Positions 1 to 9,229 of a DNA stretch of 64,000 nt are shown here, one piece after another (position 1 is the first letter of the stretch; the number at the start of each line of letters is the position of its first letter). The notes beneath the pieces are model-generated. The model did not search any database. It worked only from the letters and a program-made list of their open reading frames with translations, and was not told the origin of the DNA. This stretch comes from Nesterenkonia ebinurensis (lineage in GTDB: Bacteria; Actinomycetota; Actinomycetes; Actinomycetales; Micrococcaceae), in the NCBI RefSeq assembly GCF_008711175.1, contig NZ_VWNF01000021.1, positions 124,001-188,000 on the forward strand. Direction: 5' to 3'. The translations under genes and the position numbers were made by a program.

Positions 1-703
1 ACCGCAAGCAACGGCGAATGCACCGGCTCCCACTGTCGCTGAACTTAGCGCGAGGAAGTTCCTCCTTGAAAGTGGTCGCCGAGTCAGAGGCCGAGTTCTC
101 TTACTGCTGTGCATTTCAGCTCCTTCAATTGGTGGGAGAATCAGTGTGCCCGGCTTTCAAACCTCTGGGCGACACTGCACCCCGCGATCTTCAAGATGCC
201 CGAGTCTGGCAGGTGGTGATTAGCTCGAGACCTCCGGGACGGCGTGATCCACCCTACAAAGCTAAATAGGCACAACGTGAGGCGAAGCACATGTGCGCAA
301 ATGCACTATTGAGGTGCAAACATGCACGCATGTGAGAATGCATGAAGTCCCCCTCGCGGCGCACGCAACCTCTCGCCTCAACACCTCCAACACGACCACC
401 GAGAAGCGAATCCCCGAGGCATCAGCGGCCAGGCCCAACACTCACCCTCCAGCCCAATAAGCACACTGGAGAGTGACTTGTCCCACAGTAGTGGCGAACA
501 GACTCCATGGGTGAAGCACCACGCCCTCTGCACCAGCAACGCGAAGCACGAAAGCACGCACTCCAACTCCATGCAGTCCTTTTGCGCAGAACCAGAACCC
601 CTCACTGAACAATTGTGCTCACCCGTTGTGCAAGTTTGCTCATTTAGTGATGCTCCTCACTTGAGGCATCGTTATATGTGCTGTTGATTGTCAGGGCGAG
701 TCC
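1..703. other. Leading intergenic region, no supported gene
   Basis: I see no convincing gene here. Short open frames exist on both strands (for example 18-269 plus and 378-605 minus), but none has a recognisable domain or a good ribosome binding site. The stretch 295-345 is rich in TGCA and CATG words and holds a 14-bp palindrome, ACATGCACGCATGT, at 320-333. The left edge could contain the end of a gene lying mostly outside the window, which cannot be judged from here. Confidence 0.5.
627..642. promoter_or_regulatory. Imperfect palindrome upstream of the first glycosidase gene
   Basis: The 16-mer TGTGCAAGTTTGCTCA is an imperfect inverted repeat with arms TG.GCAA and TTGC.CA. It lies about 60 bp before the start of the 880-residue glycosidase. 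Size and position fit an operator for a LacI- or GntR-type repressor. No partner protein can be assigned, and a chance occurrence is possible. Confidence 0.3.
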
Positions 704-3346
704 ATGTGTAAGACCCGAGTCGCTCTACCGATGAGTACCCAAAGGAGTGTTGAGGTGACGGTTCGAGTGTCTTTGGTTGAGCAGGTTGTGAGGTCGTCTG
801 TGGTTGATTGGGCTATTGGACGCTTGTCTTCAATCTTGGATGCTCAAGGTGTTCGTGTTGCTGATGGCCCGGTGGATGTATTGGCTCATGGTGGGGATGC
901 GTTGTGGCTTCAGTGTGCTGTTGATGATGAGGGGCCAGCGGGTGAGGAAGCGTTTAGTTTTGAGGTCTCGGGGGAATCTTCTGTGCTCGTACTGAGAGTC
1001 ACCGGCGGTGGTGTACGGGGGTTGATGTATGGGGTCTTGGAGTTAGCTGATATCGCCAAGCATGCTGCTGACCCTGTGCAGGCACTGCGGGGGGTCGCTC
1101 CTGGAGTGTTCGAGCCCGCCACTGCGGTTCGCGGGGTACTGAGAACACTGGTCAGTGATGTGCAGGATATGTCCTGGTTCTTGGATAAGCGCTTTTGGTC
1201 TGAGTACTTGACAGCTCTTGCTACGCACCGGATCAACCGTTTTCATCTGGCTCTAGGAATGCAGTACAACTATTCGCATGATCCGGATGCGCAGGACAAC
1301 TACTTAGCATTTGCATATCCCTTTCTTGTAGATGTTGAAGGGTACGACGTTTCAGCTGACGGTGTGGACGCTGAAGAGCGTGCTCGAAATCTTGCGATGC
1401 TACGGTGGATCAGCTCCCAGGCCGCATTGCGAGGGATTCATTTCCAGTTGGGGCTGTGGAACCACGCTTATGACTTCATGGACAGTCCGCGCCAGCGATA
1501 CCGGATCCAGGGCTTGGACAAGTCAAATCATGCCCAATATTGCCGAGCTGGGTTGGCGCAGCTGCTACGGGAGTGCCCGGACATCAGCGGGGTGACGGTG
1601 CGTGTTCATTATGAAGGCGGGGTCCATGAACCCACTCATGAGTTCTGGTCTGAGGTGTTCCAAGGAGCAGGAGATTCTGGTCGTGCAGTAGAGATCGACA
1701 TGCACTCCAAAGGTGTGGATTCCAGGATTCTGGATTCTGCCCGCAGCGCTGGTGGACCGTTCATGATCTCGGGAAAGTACTGGGCTGAGCATCAGGGACT
1801 GCCGTACCACCAAGCTGCGGTGCGTGACATGGAGGCCGCACTCCCTCCGCGGGAAGGACTCAGTGGAGTCACCCGCGCAGTACGCAGGTTCACCCGGTAC
1901 GGGATGGGAGATTTCCTGCACCAGGACCGGGATTATGGTTTCTTGTTCCGGATCTGGCCTGGGACTCAGCGGGTACTGCATTGGGGGGATCCTGACCAGG
2001 TGGCGGGGATGGCACGAGCAGCGGCTCAGGTCGGCGCCCAGGGAGTGGAACTGTGTGAGCCACTGACGTTCCTGGGCCGAAAGACTACCGGGAGTCGTGG
2101 TGGGCGGAGAATATATGCTGATCGGCAGCTCGCCATTTCTGGCGATCCCTGGCAGAAGTACGCCTATACCTATCGACTCTGGGGACGCCTGCTGTACAAC
2201 CCGGAGGCTGATTCTGCGCAATGGGGCCGGTATCTGGATGATGTCTATGGAGCTGCTGGTCAGGATGTGGAAGAGGCAGTGGCAGCCACGAGTCGGATAC
2301 TGCCCCTGGTGACCACTTTTCACGGACCGAGCGCTTCGAATAACTTCTACTGGCCTGAGATGTTTATGAATATGCCGCTGGCAAACCAGGGCAAGACGGA
2401 GATGTACGCCTTTGACACCCCGGAACCCCATACTGTCGGGGCAGTCAGCGCGTTCGATCCGCAGCTGTTCGCTTCGGTCAATGAGTATGTTCAGGAGCTG
2501 ATCGACGGCTATCCAAGCGGCCGGTATACCCCTGATCAGGTTGCTGATTGGCTGGAGGAACTCTCTGCTACTGCTGAGCGCCATCTGGCTGCGGCTGCCT
2601 CGCGCACCGCTGAGACCTCTGTCGAGTATCAGCGTACAGTCATCGATGCGGTGGTCCTGGCCCAGTTGGGTCGGTTCTTTGCGCACCGAACCAGAGCGAC
2701 GATCAACTATGAGATCTATGTACGTCTCGGGGACTCAGGAGCCCTGCGGGTGGCGGTGGAACATTACCGCACCGCCAGGGAAGCGTTCGCTGAGGTGGCA
2801 TCGCTGACCAAGGGGGTCTATGTCTCTGATCTGGCTTTTGGGGATCGGGCATCGGAGCGGGGCCACTGGTCGGATCGGCTGGTCCATATTGATCAGGATC
2901 TGGCCGATCTGGAAGCTGAGTTTGAAGCTGCCCCGGCACCAACGGGGACTGCTGATGCTCTGCTGAGCCCCAGTGGTACTGTCCGCTCACGGCCTGTGGT
3001 GGACTACCAGGTTCCGGAACGATTCACCGCCGGTGAGCCGCTCAGCATTCGGGTCCAGGTCCACAGCAGGCTGGATGCCCAGGTAAGAGCCCACTTCAGG
3101 CATCTGAACCAGGGGGAGTCCTGGGAGTCGACGCTGCTGCGCCCAGATGCTGATGGCACCTACCGGGGCCAGGTTCCGGACGAGTACACGGATTCCCGGT
3201 TCCCTGTGCAAGTGTATTTCATCGTATCTGATGACTCTGCTGGGGCGTGGATCGTGCCGGGGTTGGAGGTGTCACTCTCAGCGATGCCATATCTGGTGAT
3301 CCATCCTGAGGCGGGCGGCGCCCAGATCGGTTCGGAGGTGGGCTAA
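704..3346 (+). CDS. Putative glycoside hydrolase with GH20-type zincin-like N-terminal domain
   Basis: Protein of 880 residues. Residues about 90-130 resemble the small domain 2 that precedes the barrel in GH20 and alpha-glucuronidase enzymes (a 'GVRGLMYGVLELAD' segment). A long alpha/beta region follows, rich in Trp, Tyr and His (for example 'RGVLRTLVSDVQDMSWF' and 'NNFYWPEMFMN'). A beta-rich C-terminal module occupies about 755-870. I see no signal peptide, lipobox or twin-arginine motif, so it is probably cytoplasmic. The start is uncertain: ATG 731 is an in-frame alternative and neither has a strong Shine-Dalgarno site. It ends two bases before the GTG of the dehydratase gene, so the two are very likely co-transcribed. 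Exact substrate is unknown; a uronic-acid-containing oligosaccharide is a guess from the downstream genes. Confidence 0.7.
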   Translation: MCKTRVALPMSTQRSVEVTVRVSLVEQVVRSSVVDWAIGRLSSILDAQGVRVADGPVDVLAHGGDALWLQCAVDDEGPAGEEAFSFEVSGESSVLVLRVTGGGVRGLMYGVLELADIAKHAADPVQALRGVAPGVFEPATAVRGVLRTLVSDVQDMSWFLDKRFWSEYLTALATHRINRFHLALGMQYNYSHDPDAQDNYLAFAYPFLVDVEGYDVSADGVDAEERARNLAMLRWISSQAALRGIHFQLGLWNHAYDFMDSPRQRYRIQGLDKSNHAQYCRAGLAQLLRECPDISGVTVRVHYEGGVHEPTHEFWSEVFQGAGDSGRAVEIDMHSKGVDSRILDSARSAGGPFMISGKYWAEHQGLPYHQAAVRDMEAALPPREGLSGVTRAVRRFTRYGMGDFLHQDRDYGFLFRIWPGTQRVLHWGDPDQVAGMARAAAQVGAQGVELCEPLTFLGRKTTGSRGGRRIYADRQLAISGDPWQKYAYTYRLWGRLLYNPEADSAQWGRYLDDVYGAAGQDVEEAVAATSRILPLVTTFHGPSASNNFYWPEMFMNMPLANQGKTEMYAFDTPEPHTVGAVSAFDPQLFASVNEYVQELIDGYPSGRYTPDQVADWLEELSATAERHLAAAASRTAETSVEYQRTVIDAVVLAQLGRFFAHRTRATINYEIYVRLGDSGALRVAVEHYRTAREAFAEVASLTKGVYVSDLAFGDRASERGHWSDRLVHIDQDLADLEAEFEAAPAPTGTADALLSPSGTVRSRPVVDYQVPERFTAGEPLSIRVQVHSRLDAQVRAHFRHLNQGESWESTLLRPDADGTYRGQVPDEYTDSRFPVQVYFIVSDDSAGAWIVPGLEVSLSAMPYLVIHPEAGGAQIGSEVG

Positions 3347-3348
3347 GG

Positions 3349-4443
3349 GTGCATATCACCGAAATTGAGACTCTGTTGCGGGGCAATATCGGAGTGGTCC
3401 GAATTCACACTGATGAGGGGCTGGTGGGTATCGGACAGGTGGCTCCGTATCAGGCCGGCATCAGCATCCAAGTGCTGCACCAGATGGTCGCCTCGAGGTT
3501 CTTAGGTCAGGACCCCTGGGACGTCGAGGTCCTCGTTGATCGTTGCCTTCGGGGCCACTACAAGTTCACCGGCAGCTTCTTGCACCGGGCAGTAGCGGGG
3601 GTCGATACTGCGCTGTGGGATCTGCTCGGTCGGCTCACCGGTCAGCCTGTGGCCAAGCTGCTCGGCGGGGTAGCTCGGAACCGAGTAGAGGTCTATGGGT
3701 CCTCGATGGTACGCCACACCAGCCCCCAGCAAGAGGTTGACCGGCTGCTGGAGGCGATCCAGAATAACGGGTTCAGCGGAGTCAAGCTGCGCATCGGTGA
3801 GGTGATGGGCCGTGATGATGCCGCAGCTGAAGCTCGAACCCGAGCTCTGGTTCCACTGGCTCGTGAGCGACTCGGCGATGAGGTGGCGATCTGTGCTGAT
3901 GCCAACGGCGGTTACACCGCAGCTGAGGCGATCAAGGTAGGCCGGATGCTGGAGGACTATGGATATTTCCATTTTGAGGAGCCATGTCCCTTTACAGATC
4001 TGGAAGCCACCCGGAGAGTTGCCGACGCCTTGGACATCCCGGTGGCTGGTGGCGAGCAGGACTACCTGCTGCCCCAGTTCCGGCAGATGATCGGCACCGG
4101 TGCGGTCGACATCATTCAACCCGACGTCTGCTACATCGGAGGAATCTCTCAGATCAAGAAGGTCGCAGCACTGGCCGAGGCCTCCAACGTAGCGTTCACT
4201 CCGCACTGTGCCAATGATTCGCTGCTGCAGGTCTTTACCCTGCATGTGGCGGCTGCGATTCCGGGGGCCTTCCAACGCCAGGAATGGTCCATAGAGCAGA
4301 CGGACTGGACCCAAGGGATCTACCGTTCACCGATCCTTGAAGTCAGGGAGGGAATGGTCGAGCTGCCGGGGGCCCCTGGGTGGGGCATCGAACTAGAGAA
4401 AACCTTCATCACCACTGCTGAGCGGGCTGTCAGTCGGCTATGA
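3349..4443 (+). CDS. Mandelate racemase/muconate lactonizing-type sugar acid dehydratase
   Basis: Enolase-superfamily protein of 364 residues, starting at GTG two bases after the preceding stop. The N-terminal capping domain (about 1-110) is followed by a barrel with the expected residues: Lys146 in 'GVKLRIG', metal ligands Asp184 ('CADANGGY'), Glu210 ('FEEPC') and Glu236 ('AGGEQ'), Asp259 ('QPDVCYIGG') and His286 ('TPHCAND'). A Lys on one side and a His-Asp pair on the other is the mandelate-racemase-subgroup arrangement used by acid-sugar dehydratases such as galactonate or glucarate dehydratases. The second position of the usual KxK motif is Arg here. It probably dehydrates an aldonate or aldarate released by the neighbouring glycosidases; the actual sugar acid cannot be told from sequence. 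Confidence 0.85.
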   Translation: MHITEIETLLRGNIGVVRIHTDEGLVGIGQVAPYQAGISIQVLHQMVASRFLGQDPWDVEVLVDRCLRGHYKFTGSFLHRAVAGVDTALWDLLGRLTGQPVAKLLGGVARNRVEVYGSSMVRHTSPQQEVDRLLEAIQNNGFSGVKLRIGEVMGRDDAAAEARTRALVPLARERLGDEVAICADANGGYTAAEAIKVGRMLEDYGYFHFEEPCPFTDLEATRRVADALDIPVAGGEQDYLLPQFRQMIGTGAVDIIQPDVCYIGGISQIKKVAALAEASNVAFTPHCANDSLLQVFTLHVAAAIPGAFQRQEWSIEQTDWTQGIYRSPILEVREGMVELPGAPGWGIELEKTFITTAERAVSRL

Positions 4444-4481
4444 GGCCTGCACCAGTCGATGCAGCACAGGCCTGTGGTGGT

Positions 4482-5165
4482 TCACCGGTCTGTGCTAGCA
4501 GGTTGGTCTTCGCGACGTTGGGCAAGAATTCTGGCCTTTGCCAGGTTGATGTGATCACGCAGGGTACTGGCTGCTTGTTGGGAGTCTCCGGTGAGGATGG
4601 CATCGATGACCGCCTGGTGTTCGGCAGCCACGGTGGGGATCGAGGTGCGCCTATGTGCCCGATACTGTCCGATGGTCAAGTGAATCTCTCCGGTAATCAT
4701 CTGGTACATCCTGGCCAGCCGGGGACTGTTCAGCCCGTTGATCAGCCCCCAGTGGAAGGCGATGTCGGCTTTCACCAGGGCTCGGAAGTCTCCGGTGGCA
4801 GCGGCCTGCGTGATATTGTCCTGGGCGGCAGAGACCTCCTCAGGGACTCTGCGATGCTGGGCCAAGGCCGCAGCAGCTGCGGACTCGAAAGTCGCACGAC
4901 TGAAGAACAGATCCTCGATCTCAGCTTCGGTCAGCACCGGCACCACCGCAGGCTTATGCGCGCTGCGGCGCAGAAGCCCCAGACTGGTCAGCCGGTCCAG
5001 GCAGGACTTCGCTGTGGGGCGGGCGACTTCGTACTCCTGGGCCACCCTACTTTCGGTAACCTTCTCCCCCGGGCTGATTTCTCCGTTGATGATGCGAGAC
5101 CGCAGCGACTCAAACAGCGCATCCTGCAAAGAGGCCGGGCTCAGCTGATACGCAGCGCCTGCCAC
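4482..5165 (-). CDS. GntR family (FCD subfamily) transcriptional regulator
   Basis: Repressor-type regulator with an N-terminal winged helix ('GEISPGEKVTESRVAQEYEV') and a C-terminal all-helical FCD ligand domain ('DIAFHWGLI', 'EHQAVIDAILTGD'). The frame is open upstream to 5291, but an excellent Shine-Dalgarno sequence, AAAGGAGGG, lies six bases before GTG 5165. I therefore start there, giving 227 residues, normal for the subfamily. It lies downstream of the isomerase gene on the same strand, probably in one transcript. FCD regulators typically sense sugar acids or other carboxylates. A likely operator is the double TGTCnGACA palindrome at 6119-6146 in the divergent promoter, which would give autoregulation plus control of the GHL6 gene. 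Confidence 0.88.
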   Translation of the reverse strand: MAGAAYQLSPASLQDALFESLRSRIINGEISPGEKVTESRVAQEYEVARPTAKSCLDRLTSLGLLRRSAHKPAVVPVLTEAEIEDLFFSRATFESAAAAALAQHRRVPEEVSAAQDNITQAAATGDFRALVKADIAFHWGLINGLNSPRLARMYQMITGEIHLTIGQYRAHRRTSIPTVAAEHQAVIDAILTGDSQQAASTLRDHINLAKARILAQRREDQPASTDR

Positions 5166-5291
5166 ACCGGACCCTCCTTTCCTTGTACCACTCGGCACCT
5201 CACCGCAGGCCTTACCTGGAGCGTGAGACCGCGGGCTTGGAGTCCAGCCCACCGGGATGGACGATGCCATCCTGTCACAGAGGGCGACCAA

Positions 5292-6098
5292 TTAGCTCCT
5301 TGTCAACCACCCCAGGGTCTGGGCGGCAGCAACTGTGGGCTTATATTCAGCAGCAACGGTGCCGGTGTAACCAACCTGGGTCAGGGCAACTCCGATTGCC
5401 TCGAAATCCAAGGTCCCGGAGCCCGGTTCGCCCCTGCCCGGGGCATCGGCCAGTTGCACGTGGGCGAACCTGCCGCGACTCTCAGTGATCGCTGCAGCCG
5501 GATCGATACCGTTATGCCCCAGGTGGAATGTGTCCACCAGAAGGGCCAGGTGTTCTTGGTGACCAACCTGGTCGATCAGCTCCAAGACCTCACGGTGGGT
5601 GGTCAACGGATAAGCACCGTTGAGCCCATGAGCCAATGGCTCGACCAGCACAGTGCCTCCGATGCTGGCCACCTTATGAGCAGCACCGCGATAGGCCTCC
5701 AGCGCGACCTCCCGCTGGATGAGTTCATCCTGATCGGGGTCGAGCTGCCCGTAGAGCAGGTTAAAGCTGCGGCACCCTGTGGCCTCAGCAATGGCCAGCA
5801 GCACCTGCGTGCTGGCAGCAAGCTCGTCGGCCCGCTCAGGCCGGCAGGCAATGCCCCGTTCTCCTCCTGGCATGTCCCCGGCGTAGAAGTTCAGCCCTGT
5901 CAGCTCAACTCCGGCGGTCTTGATCCACGAGAGGAATTCGTTGACCTCCTGCTGTCCAGGATCCGGCTCGGCGAAGGGCCACCAGCTCTCCACCCGGGTG
6001 AAGCCGGCCTGTCGAGCGGCCTCGAACCGCTGAGCATAGGGCAGCTCGGTAAACATGATCGAGACATTGGCACTGATCTGAAAGGTATTCCAACGCAT
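5292..6098 (-). CDS. Hydroxypyruvate isomerase-like TIM-barrel enzyme
   Basis: Protein of 268 residues of the xylose-isomerase-like TIM barrel superfamily, closest in appearance to hydroxypyruvate isomerase and 2-oxo-tetronate isomerase. Conserved features are 'RVESWWPFAEPD' near the N-terminus, 'GLNFYAGDMPGGERG', 'VLVEPLAHG' with a metal-binding Glu, 'LVDTFHLGHNG' and the terminal 'VAAEYKP' with the second Glu. The frame is open to 6227, but ATG 6098 begins the canonical 'MRWNTFQISANVS' start; the extra codons would cover the operator. Hydroxypyruvate isomerase makes tartronate semialdehyde, the substrate of the GarR-like reductase encoded at 8339-9229, so a common glycerate-forming route is plausible. 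Activity on a four-carbon 2-oxo acid is the main alternative. Confidence 0.82.
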   Translation of the reverse strand: MRWNTFQISANVSIMFTELPYAQRFEAARQAGFTRVESWWPFAEPDPGQQEVNEFLSWIKTAGVELTGLNFYAGDMPGGERGIACRPERADELAASTQVLLAIAEATGCRSFNLLYGQLDPDQDELIQREVALEAYRGAAHKVASIGGTVLVEPLAHGLNGAYPLTTHREVLELIDQVGHQEHLALLVDTFHLGHNGIDPAAAITESRGRFAHVQLADAPGRGEPGSGTLDFEAIGVALTQVGYTGTVAAEYKPTVAAAQTLGWLTRS

Positions 6099-6118
6099 GA
6101 CCCAATCTTGCCACAGAA

Positions 6119-6146
6119 TTGTCTGACATGTAAGCATGTTAGACAA
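6119..6146. promoter_or_regulatory. 28-bp palindromic double operator in divergent promoter
   Basis: TTGTCTGACATG, four spacer bases, then CATGTTAGACAA form an inverted repeat with one mismatch in 12 bp. Each half contains its own smaller near-palindrome (TGTCTGACA and TGTTAGACA), matching the TnGTnnnACnA-like pattern of FCD-type GntR operators. The site lies between the divergent isomerase (start 6098) and GHL6 (start 6167) genes, where it can control both. Assignment to the GntR protein of this cluster is inference. Confidence 0.7.
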
Positions 6147-6166
6147 TATCGAGTGATAGGAGTCAC

Positions 6167-8284
6167 GTGAGCAGTTTTCAACAGTCCCGATCAGCACACT
6201 GGTATGAGAGAGCGACTCGGTGGACACAGGTGACGTTCACCGACGATGATCCCGGCAGCTTCGACATCGACCTCTGGGTGGATCTGATGCGCCGGACTCA
6301 GTCGAATGCGCTGTGCATCAGTGCAGGTGGGTACATGGCCTTCTATCCGACGAAGATCCCCTTCCATCACCGCAGCGCCCATCTGGGTGATACAGATCCG
6401 TTTGGGGAGCTGATCGCCCACGCCAAAAGACTGGGGATGGTGGTCATGGCCAGGGTGGATCCGCATGCGATACATGCCGATGCTGCCGCTGCGCACCCGG
6501 AGTGGCTGGCCCGCGATGAGCACGGCGACCCGGTGGAGCATTCCTCGATGCTGGGGGTGTATTGGACTGATCCGTTCAGCACCTACCTCAGTGAGCACAT
6601 CACTGCCATCGCTCAGGAGATCACCGCAGAGTATGACGTTGATGCGTTGTTCGCGAATCGATGGGAGACGGTGCGAGGAGTCTCCTACTCCGAACCGGTA
6701 GCTGCTCGGTTCAGAACCGAGACGGGGTTCGAGCTGCCTCGGTTCGACAATCTCGACGACCCGGCTTGGCCGGCCTACAACACTTGGCGCGCTAAGGCAT
6801 TCAGCGAACTTGTCGGGATCTGGGATGATGCGGTCCAGGCGGTGAAGCCTCACGTGCGGTTCCTGCCGAACCGGGGGCCGCAGATCACCCGGGATCTGGT
6901 CCGGGAGAAGATCGAGGACCGCTATCCAATGTTCGTCATCGACAAGCAGGGGCGGTGGGGCGCTGAGCCGGTGTGGACCTCGGGTCGTATCGGCAAACGG
7001 ACCGCCGGGCTGTGGCCGGGCAAACCGATGGCGCTGCTGTCCTCAGTGGGCACCGAGGACCACGTTCTGCGGTGGAAGGACTCAGTAACAGATCCCCATG
7101 AGCTGAAGACCTACTTGGTCGATGGCTTCATCCATGGGGGCAGGCCATGGTTCTGCAAGTTCAAGGCCGAGCTGTTTGATAACCGGTGGATCGAACCGGT
7201 AGTGGAGGCCTTTGAGTTGCACGCCAGATGCGAGACCGTGCTGGAAGGGCTCGAACCCACTGCTGAGGTCGCGGTGCTAGATGCCGGAGCCCCTGATGGT
7301 CCCACCCCGTGGCATAAGGCTACCGGTCACACCGGTGACCACGAAGACGGGATCTACCAGGCGCTTCTGGAGGCTAGGATCCCGTTCACCTATGTCTCTG
7401 ATCAGATCCTCAGCGCTGAGGCGCTGGAGGGGATCCGGGTGCTGGTGCTGGGGTCGACCCGGGAGCTGGGTGATGAGCAGCTGGGGGTCATCGAGGAGTT
7501 CGTGACCGCTGGCGGCAGCGTGGTCGCCTGCTTTGACGCCACCCTGAACAGCGCACCCGGGCAGCCCCAACTGGGCTTGGGCAACACACTGGGGGTGGAG
7601 GTAGTCTCCGATGAACGCGGACCGGTGAAGAACAACTACATCACCTTCAGCCCCGAGCACCCCTTGGCCACCGGGTTTGAGGGCGCCCAACGCATCGTCG
7701 GGGGCACCAAGACTCTCGAGGTCAAAGCTGGCCCCGCAGCCGATGTGGCCTTCCGGTTCATCCCAGACTACCCGGACCTGCCTATGGAGGAGGTCTATCC
7801 CCGCCGCTACGACGGCGCCCCGGCGGTGGTGACCAGCCAGCACCCCTCCGGTGGACGCGCTGTCTACATCGGATTCAATATCGCAGAGATCTACTGGCAG
7901 GCTCTGCAGTCCGATCACGGCCGGCTGTTGGCCAACTCAGTGCGCTGGGCCATGGGCGAAGACCCGGCATTGGTCGAGGTCGACGGCCCGGGCCTGGTCG
8001 ACATCGCCGTTCGCCACAGGGGCGACCAGAGCGCGGTCAGTCTGGTCAACCTCCACACCCCGGCAGCGATGCGGGGGCAGCGGCACGAAATTATCCCTCT
8101 ACCACCTCAGCAGCTGCGCCTGCGGGTCCCCTCCGGCGCCACCGGGGCGCAGGCACATCTGTTGGTGGCCGGCATCACCGCCGAAGTCACCATGGAGGGG
8201 CAGCTCGCCACGGTCGAGATCCCCCAGCTGGACCTGTTGGAGACCGTGCACATCACCTGGAACACCGCCGATTCAAGCACATAG
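6167..8284 (+). CDS. GHL6-type putative glycosyl hydrolase with glutamine-amidotransferase-like domain
   Basis: Protein of 705 residues. The N-terminal half looks like the 'hypothetical glycosyl hydrolase 6' barrel: 'NALCISAGGYMAFYPTKIPF', 'GMVVMARVDPHAIH', 'HPEWLARDEHGD' and 'VDALFANRWETV'. Residues about 400-560 resemble the Rossmann-like trimerisation domain of GH42 beta-galactosidases ('VRVLVLGSTRELGDEQL', 'FVTAGGSVVACFDA'), and the rest is beta-rich. GTG start with a GGAG site seven bases upstream. No signal sequence. It is divergent from the isomerase/GntR pair across the shared operator. No GHL6 substrate is firmly known to me, so a glycan-processing role is inferred from fold and context. 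A paralogue lies at 9226-11211. Confidence 0.78.
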   Translation: MSSFQQSRSAHWYERATRWTQVTFTDDDPGSFDIDLWVDLMRRTQSNALCISAGGYMAFYPTKIPFHHRSAHLGDTDPFGELIAHAKRLGMVVMARVDPHAIHADAAAAHPEWLARDEHGDPVEHSSMLGVYWTDPFSTYLSEHITAIAQEITAEYDVDALFANRWETVRGVSYSEPVAARFRTETGFELPRFDNLDDPAWPAYNTWRAKAFSELVGIWDDAVQAVKPHVRFLPNRGPQITRDLVREKIEDRYPMFVIDKQGRWGAEPVWTSGRIGKRTAGLWPGKPMALLSSVGTEDHVLRWKDSVTDPHELKTYLVDGFIHGGRPWFCKFKAELFDNRWIEPVVEAFELHARCETVLEGLEPTAEVAVLDAGAPDGPTPWHKATGHTGDHEDGIYQALLEARIPFTYVSDQILSAEALEGIRVLVLGSTRELGDEQLGVIEEFVTAGGSVVACFDATLNSAPGQPQLGLGNTLGVEVVSDERGPVKNNYITFSPEHPLATGFEGAQRIVGGTKTLEVKAGPAADVAFRFIPDYPDLPMEEVYPRRYDGAPAVVTSQHPSGGRAVYIGFNIAEIYWQALQSDHGRLLANSVRWAMGEDPALVEVDGPGLVDIAVRHRGDQSAVSLVNLHTPAAMRGQRHEIIPLPPQQLRLRVPSGATGAQAHLLVAGITAEVTMEGQLATVEIPQLDLLETVHITWNTADSST

Positions 8285-8338
8285 ACCACCGACCTCATCA
8301 CAGGCCATCAACAGGATTGAACAACGAAGGAGATTAAG

Positions 8339-9229
8339 ATGCGTATCGGATTCATCGGACTGGGCGTCATGGGAGCACCGATGGCAGCCAACCTCATCAC
8401 TGCTGGCCACCAGCTGAGCATCCACCGGGTGAAGGAGACCGAAGCCCACCAGCAGCTGCTTGCCCAGGGAGCCACACCAGCTGCTTCCCCGGCCGAAGCT
8501 GCCGAGGGAGCTGAAGTAGTGATCCTGATGCTTCCTGACACACCCGATGTCGAGCATGTGGTTCGAGCACCTGATGGCGTCCTGACCGGCCTGATACCAG
8601 GAGCCGTGGTGGTGGATATGAGTTCCATCTCCCCGGTCGCCACCAAGGAACTGGCCACCGCTGTGGAGCAGGCCGGCGGCCAATACGTGGACGCGCCGGT
8701 CTCGGGCGGGGAGATCGGCGCCAAGGAGGCCACACTGACGATCTTCGTCGGCGGCCAAGCAGCCACGGTGGAGCAGGTAATGCCCATCCTTGAGGCCATG
8801 GGAAAGAACATCACCCACATGGGGGCCGCTGGTGCGGGGCAAGCCACCAAAGTGGTCAACCAGATCATCGTGGGAATGACTATCGAGGCAGTGGCCGAAG
8901 GTCTGGCACTGGCTGAAGCCTCCGGGATCGATCCGGCTACCGTCACCAAGGCACTCTCCGGCGGGTTCGCCTCCTCGAAGATCCTCGAAGTCCACGGCAG
9001 ACGGATGGTCAACCGCACCTTCGAACCAGGGTTCCGCCTGAAGCTGCACCGCAAGGATTTGCGTCTGGCCCTCGACGCCGGGGCGCACCACCACACCCCA
9101 CTGCCGGGAACCCAAGTAGTAGCCGCTCAGATGGATCAGGCCCTGCAGAAAGGATGGGCCGAGCGCGACCACGCCGCGCTGTTCGCCCTGCTGACCGAAG
9201 ATGCCGACGCAGGAGGGCAGAACCAGTGA
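8339..9229 (+). CDS. 2-hydroxy-3-oxopropionate (tartronate semialdehyde) reductase-like dehydrogenase
   Basis: Beta-hydroxyacid dehydrogenase of 296 residues. The NAD(P)-binding 'GFIGLGVMGAPMAANL' motif (residues 4-19), the substrate-binding 'DAPVSGGEIGAKEATL' segment (about 118-133) and catalytic Lys171 in 'GQATKVVNQ' are all present. A GAAGGAG ribosome binding site precedes ATG 8339. In this family GarR reduces tartronate semialdehyde to D-glycerate, and LtnD/GarR-like paralogues oxidise four-carbon threonates. With a hydroxypyruvate-isomerase-like enzyme and an acid-sugar dehydratase nearby, the GarR reaction is the simplest reading. The gene overlaps the next by four bases (GTGA), so translation is probably coupled. 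Confidence 0.88.
   Translation: MRIGFIGLGVMGAPMAANLITAGHQLSIHRVKETEAHQQLLAQGATPAASPAEAAEGAEVVILMLPDTPDVEHVVRAPDGVLTGLIPGAVVVDMSSISPVATKELATAVEQAGGQYVDAPVSGGEIGAKEATLTIFVGGQAATVEQVMPILEAMGKNITHMGAAGAGQATKVVNQIIVGMTIEAVAEGLALAEASGIDPATVTKALSGGFASSKILEVHGRRMVNRTFEPGFRLKLHRKDLRLALDAGAHHHTPLPGTQVVAAQMDQALQKGWAERDHAALFALLTEDADAGGQNQ

Noticed and set aside
18-269. 83-codon plus-strand frame at the left edge
   Set aside because: No domain, no ribosome site; may be noncoding or a fragment, not callable.
1565-2686. Minus-strand open frame of 373 codons
   Set aside because: Antisense to the 880-residue glycosidase, without domain or start signal.
4440-6170. Plus-strand open frame of 576 codons directly after the dehydratase gene
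   Set aside because: It is antisense to the GntR and isomerase genes, which have clear domains, motifs and a strong ribosome site; the translated frame has no recognisable domain.
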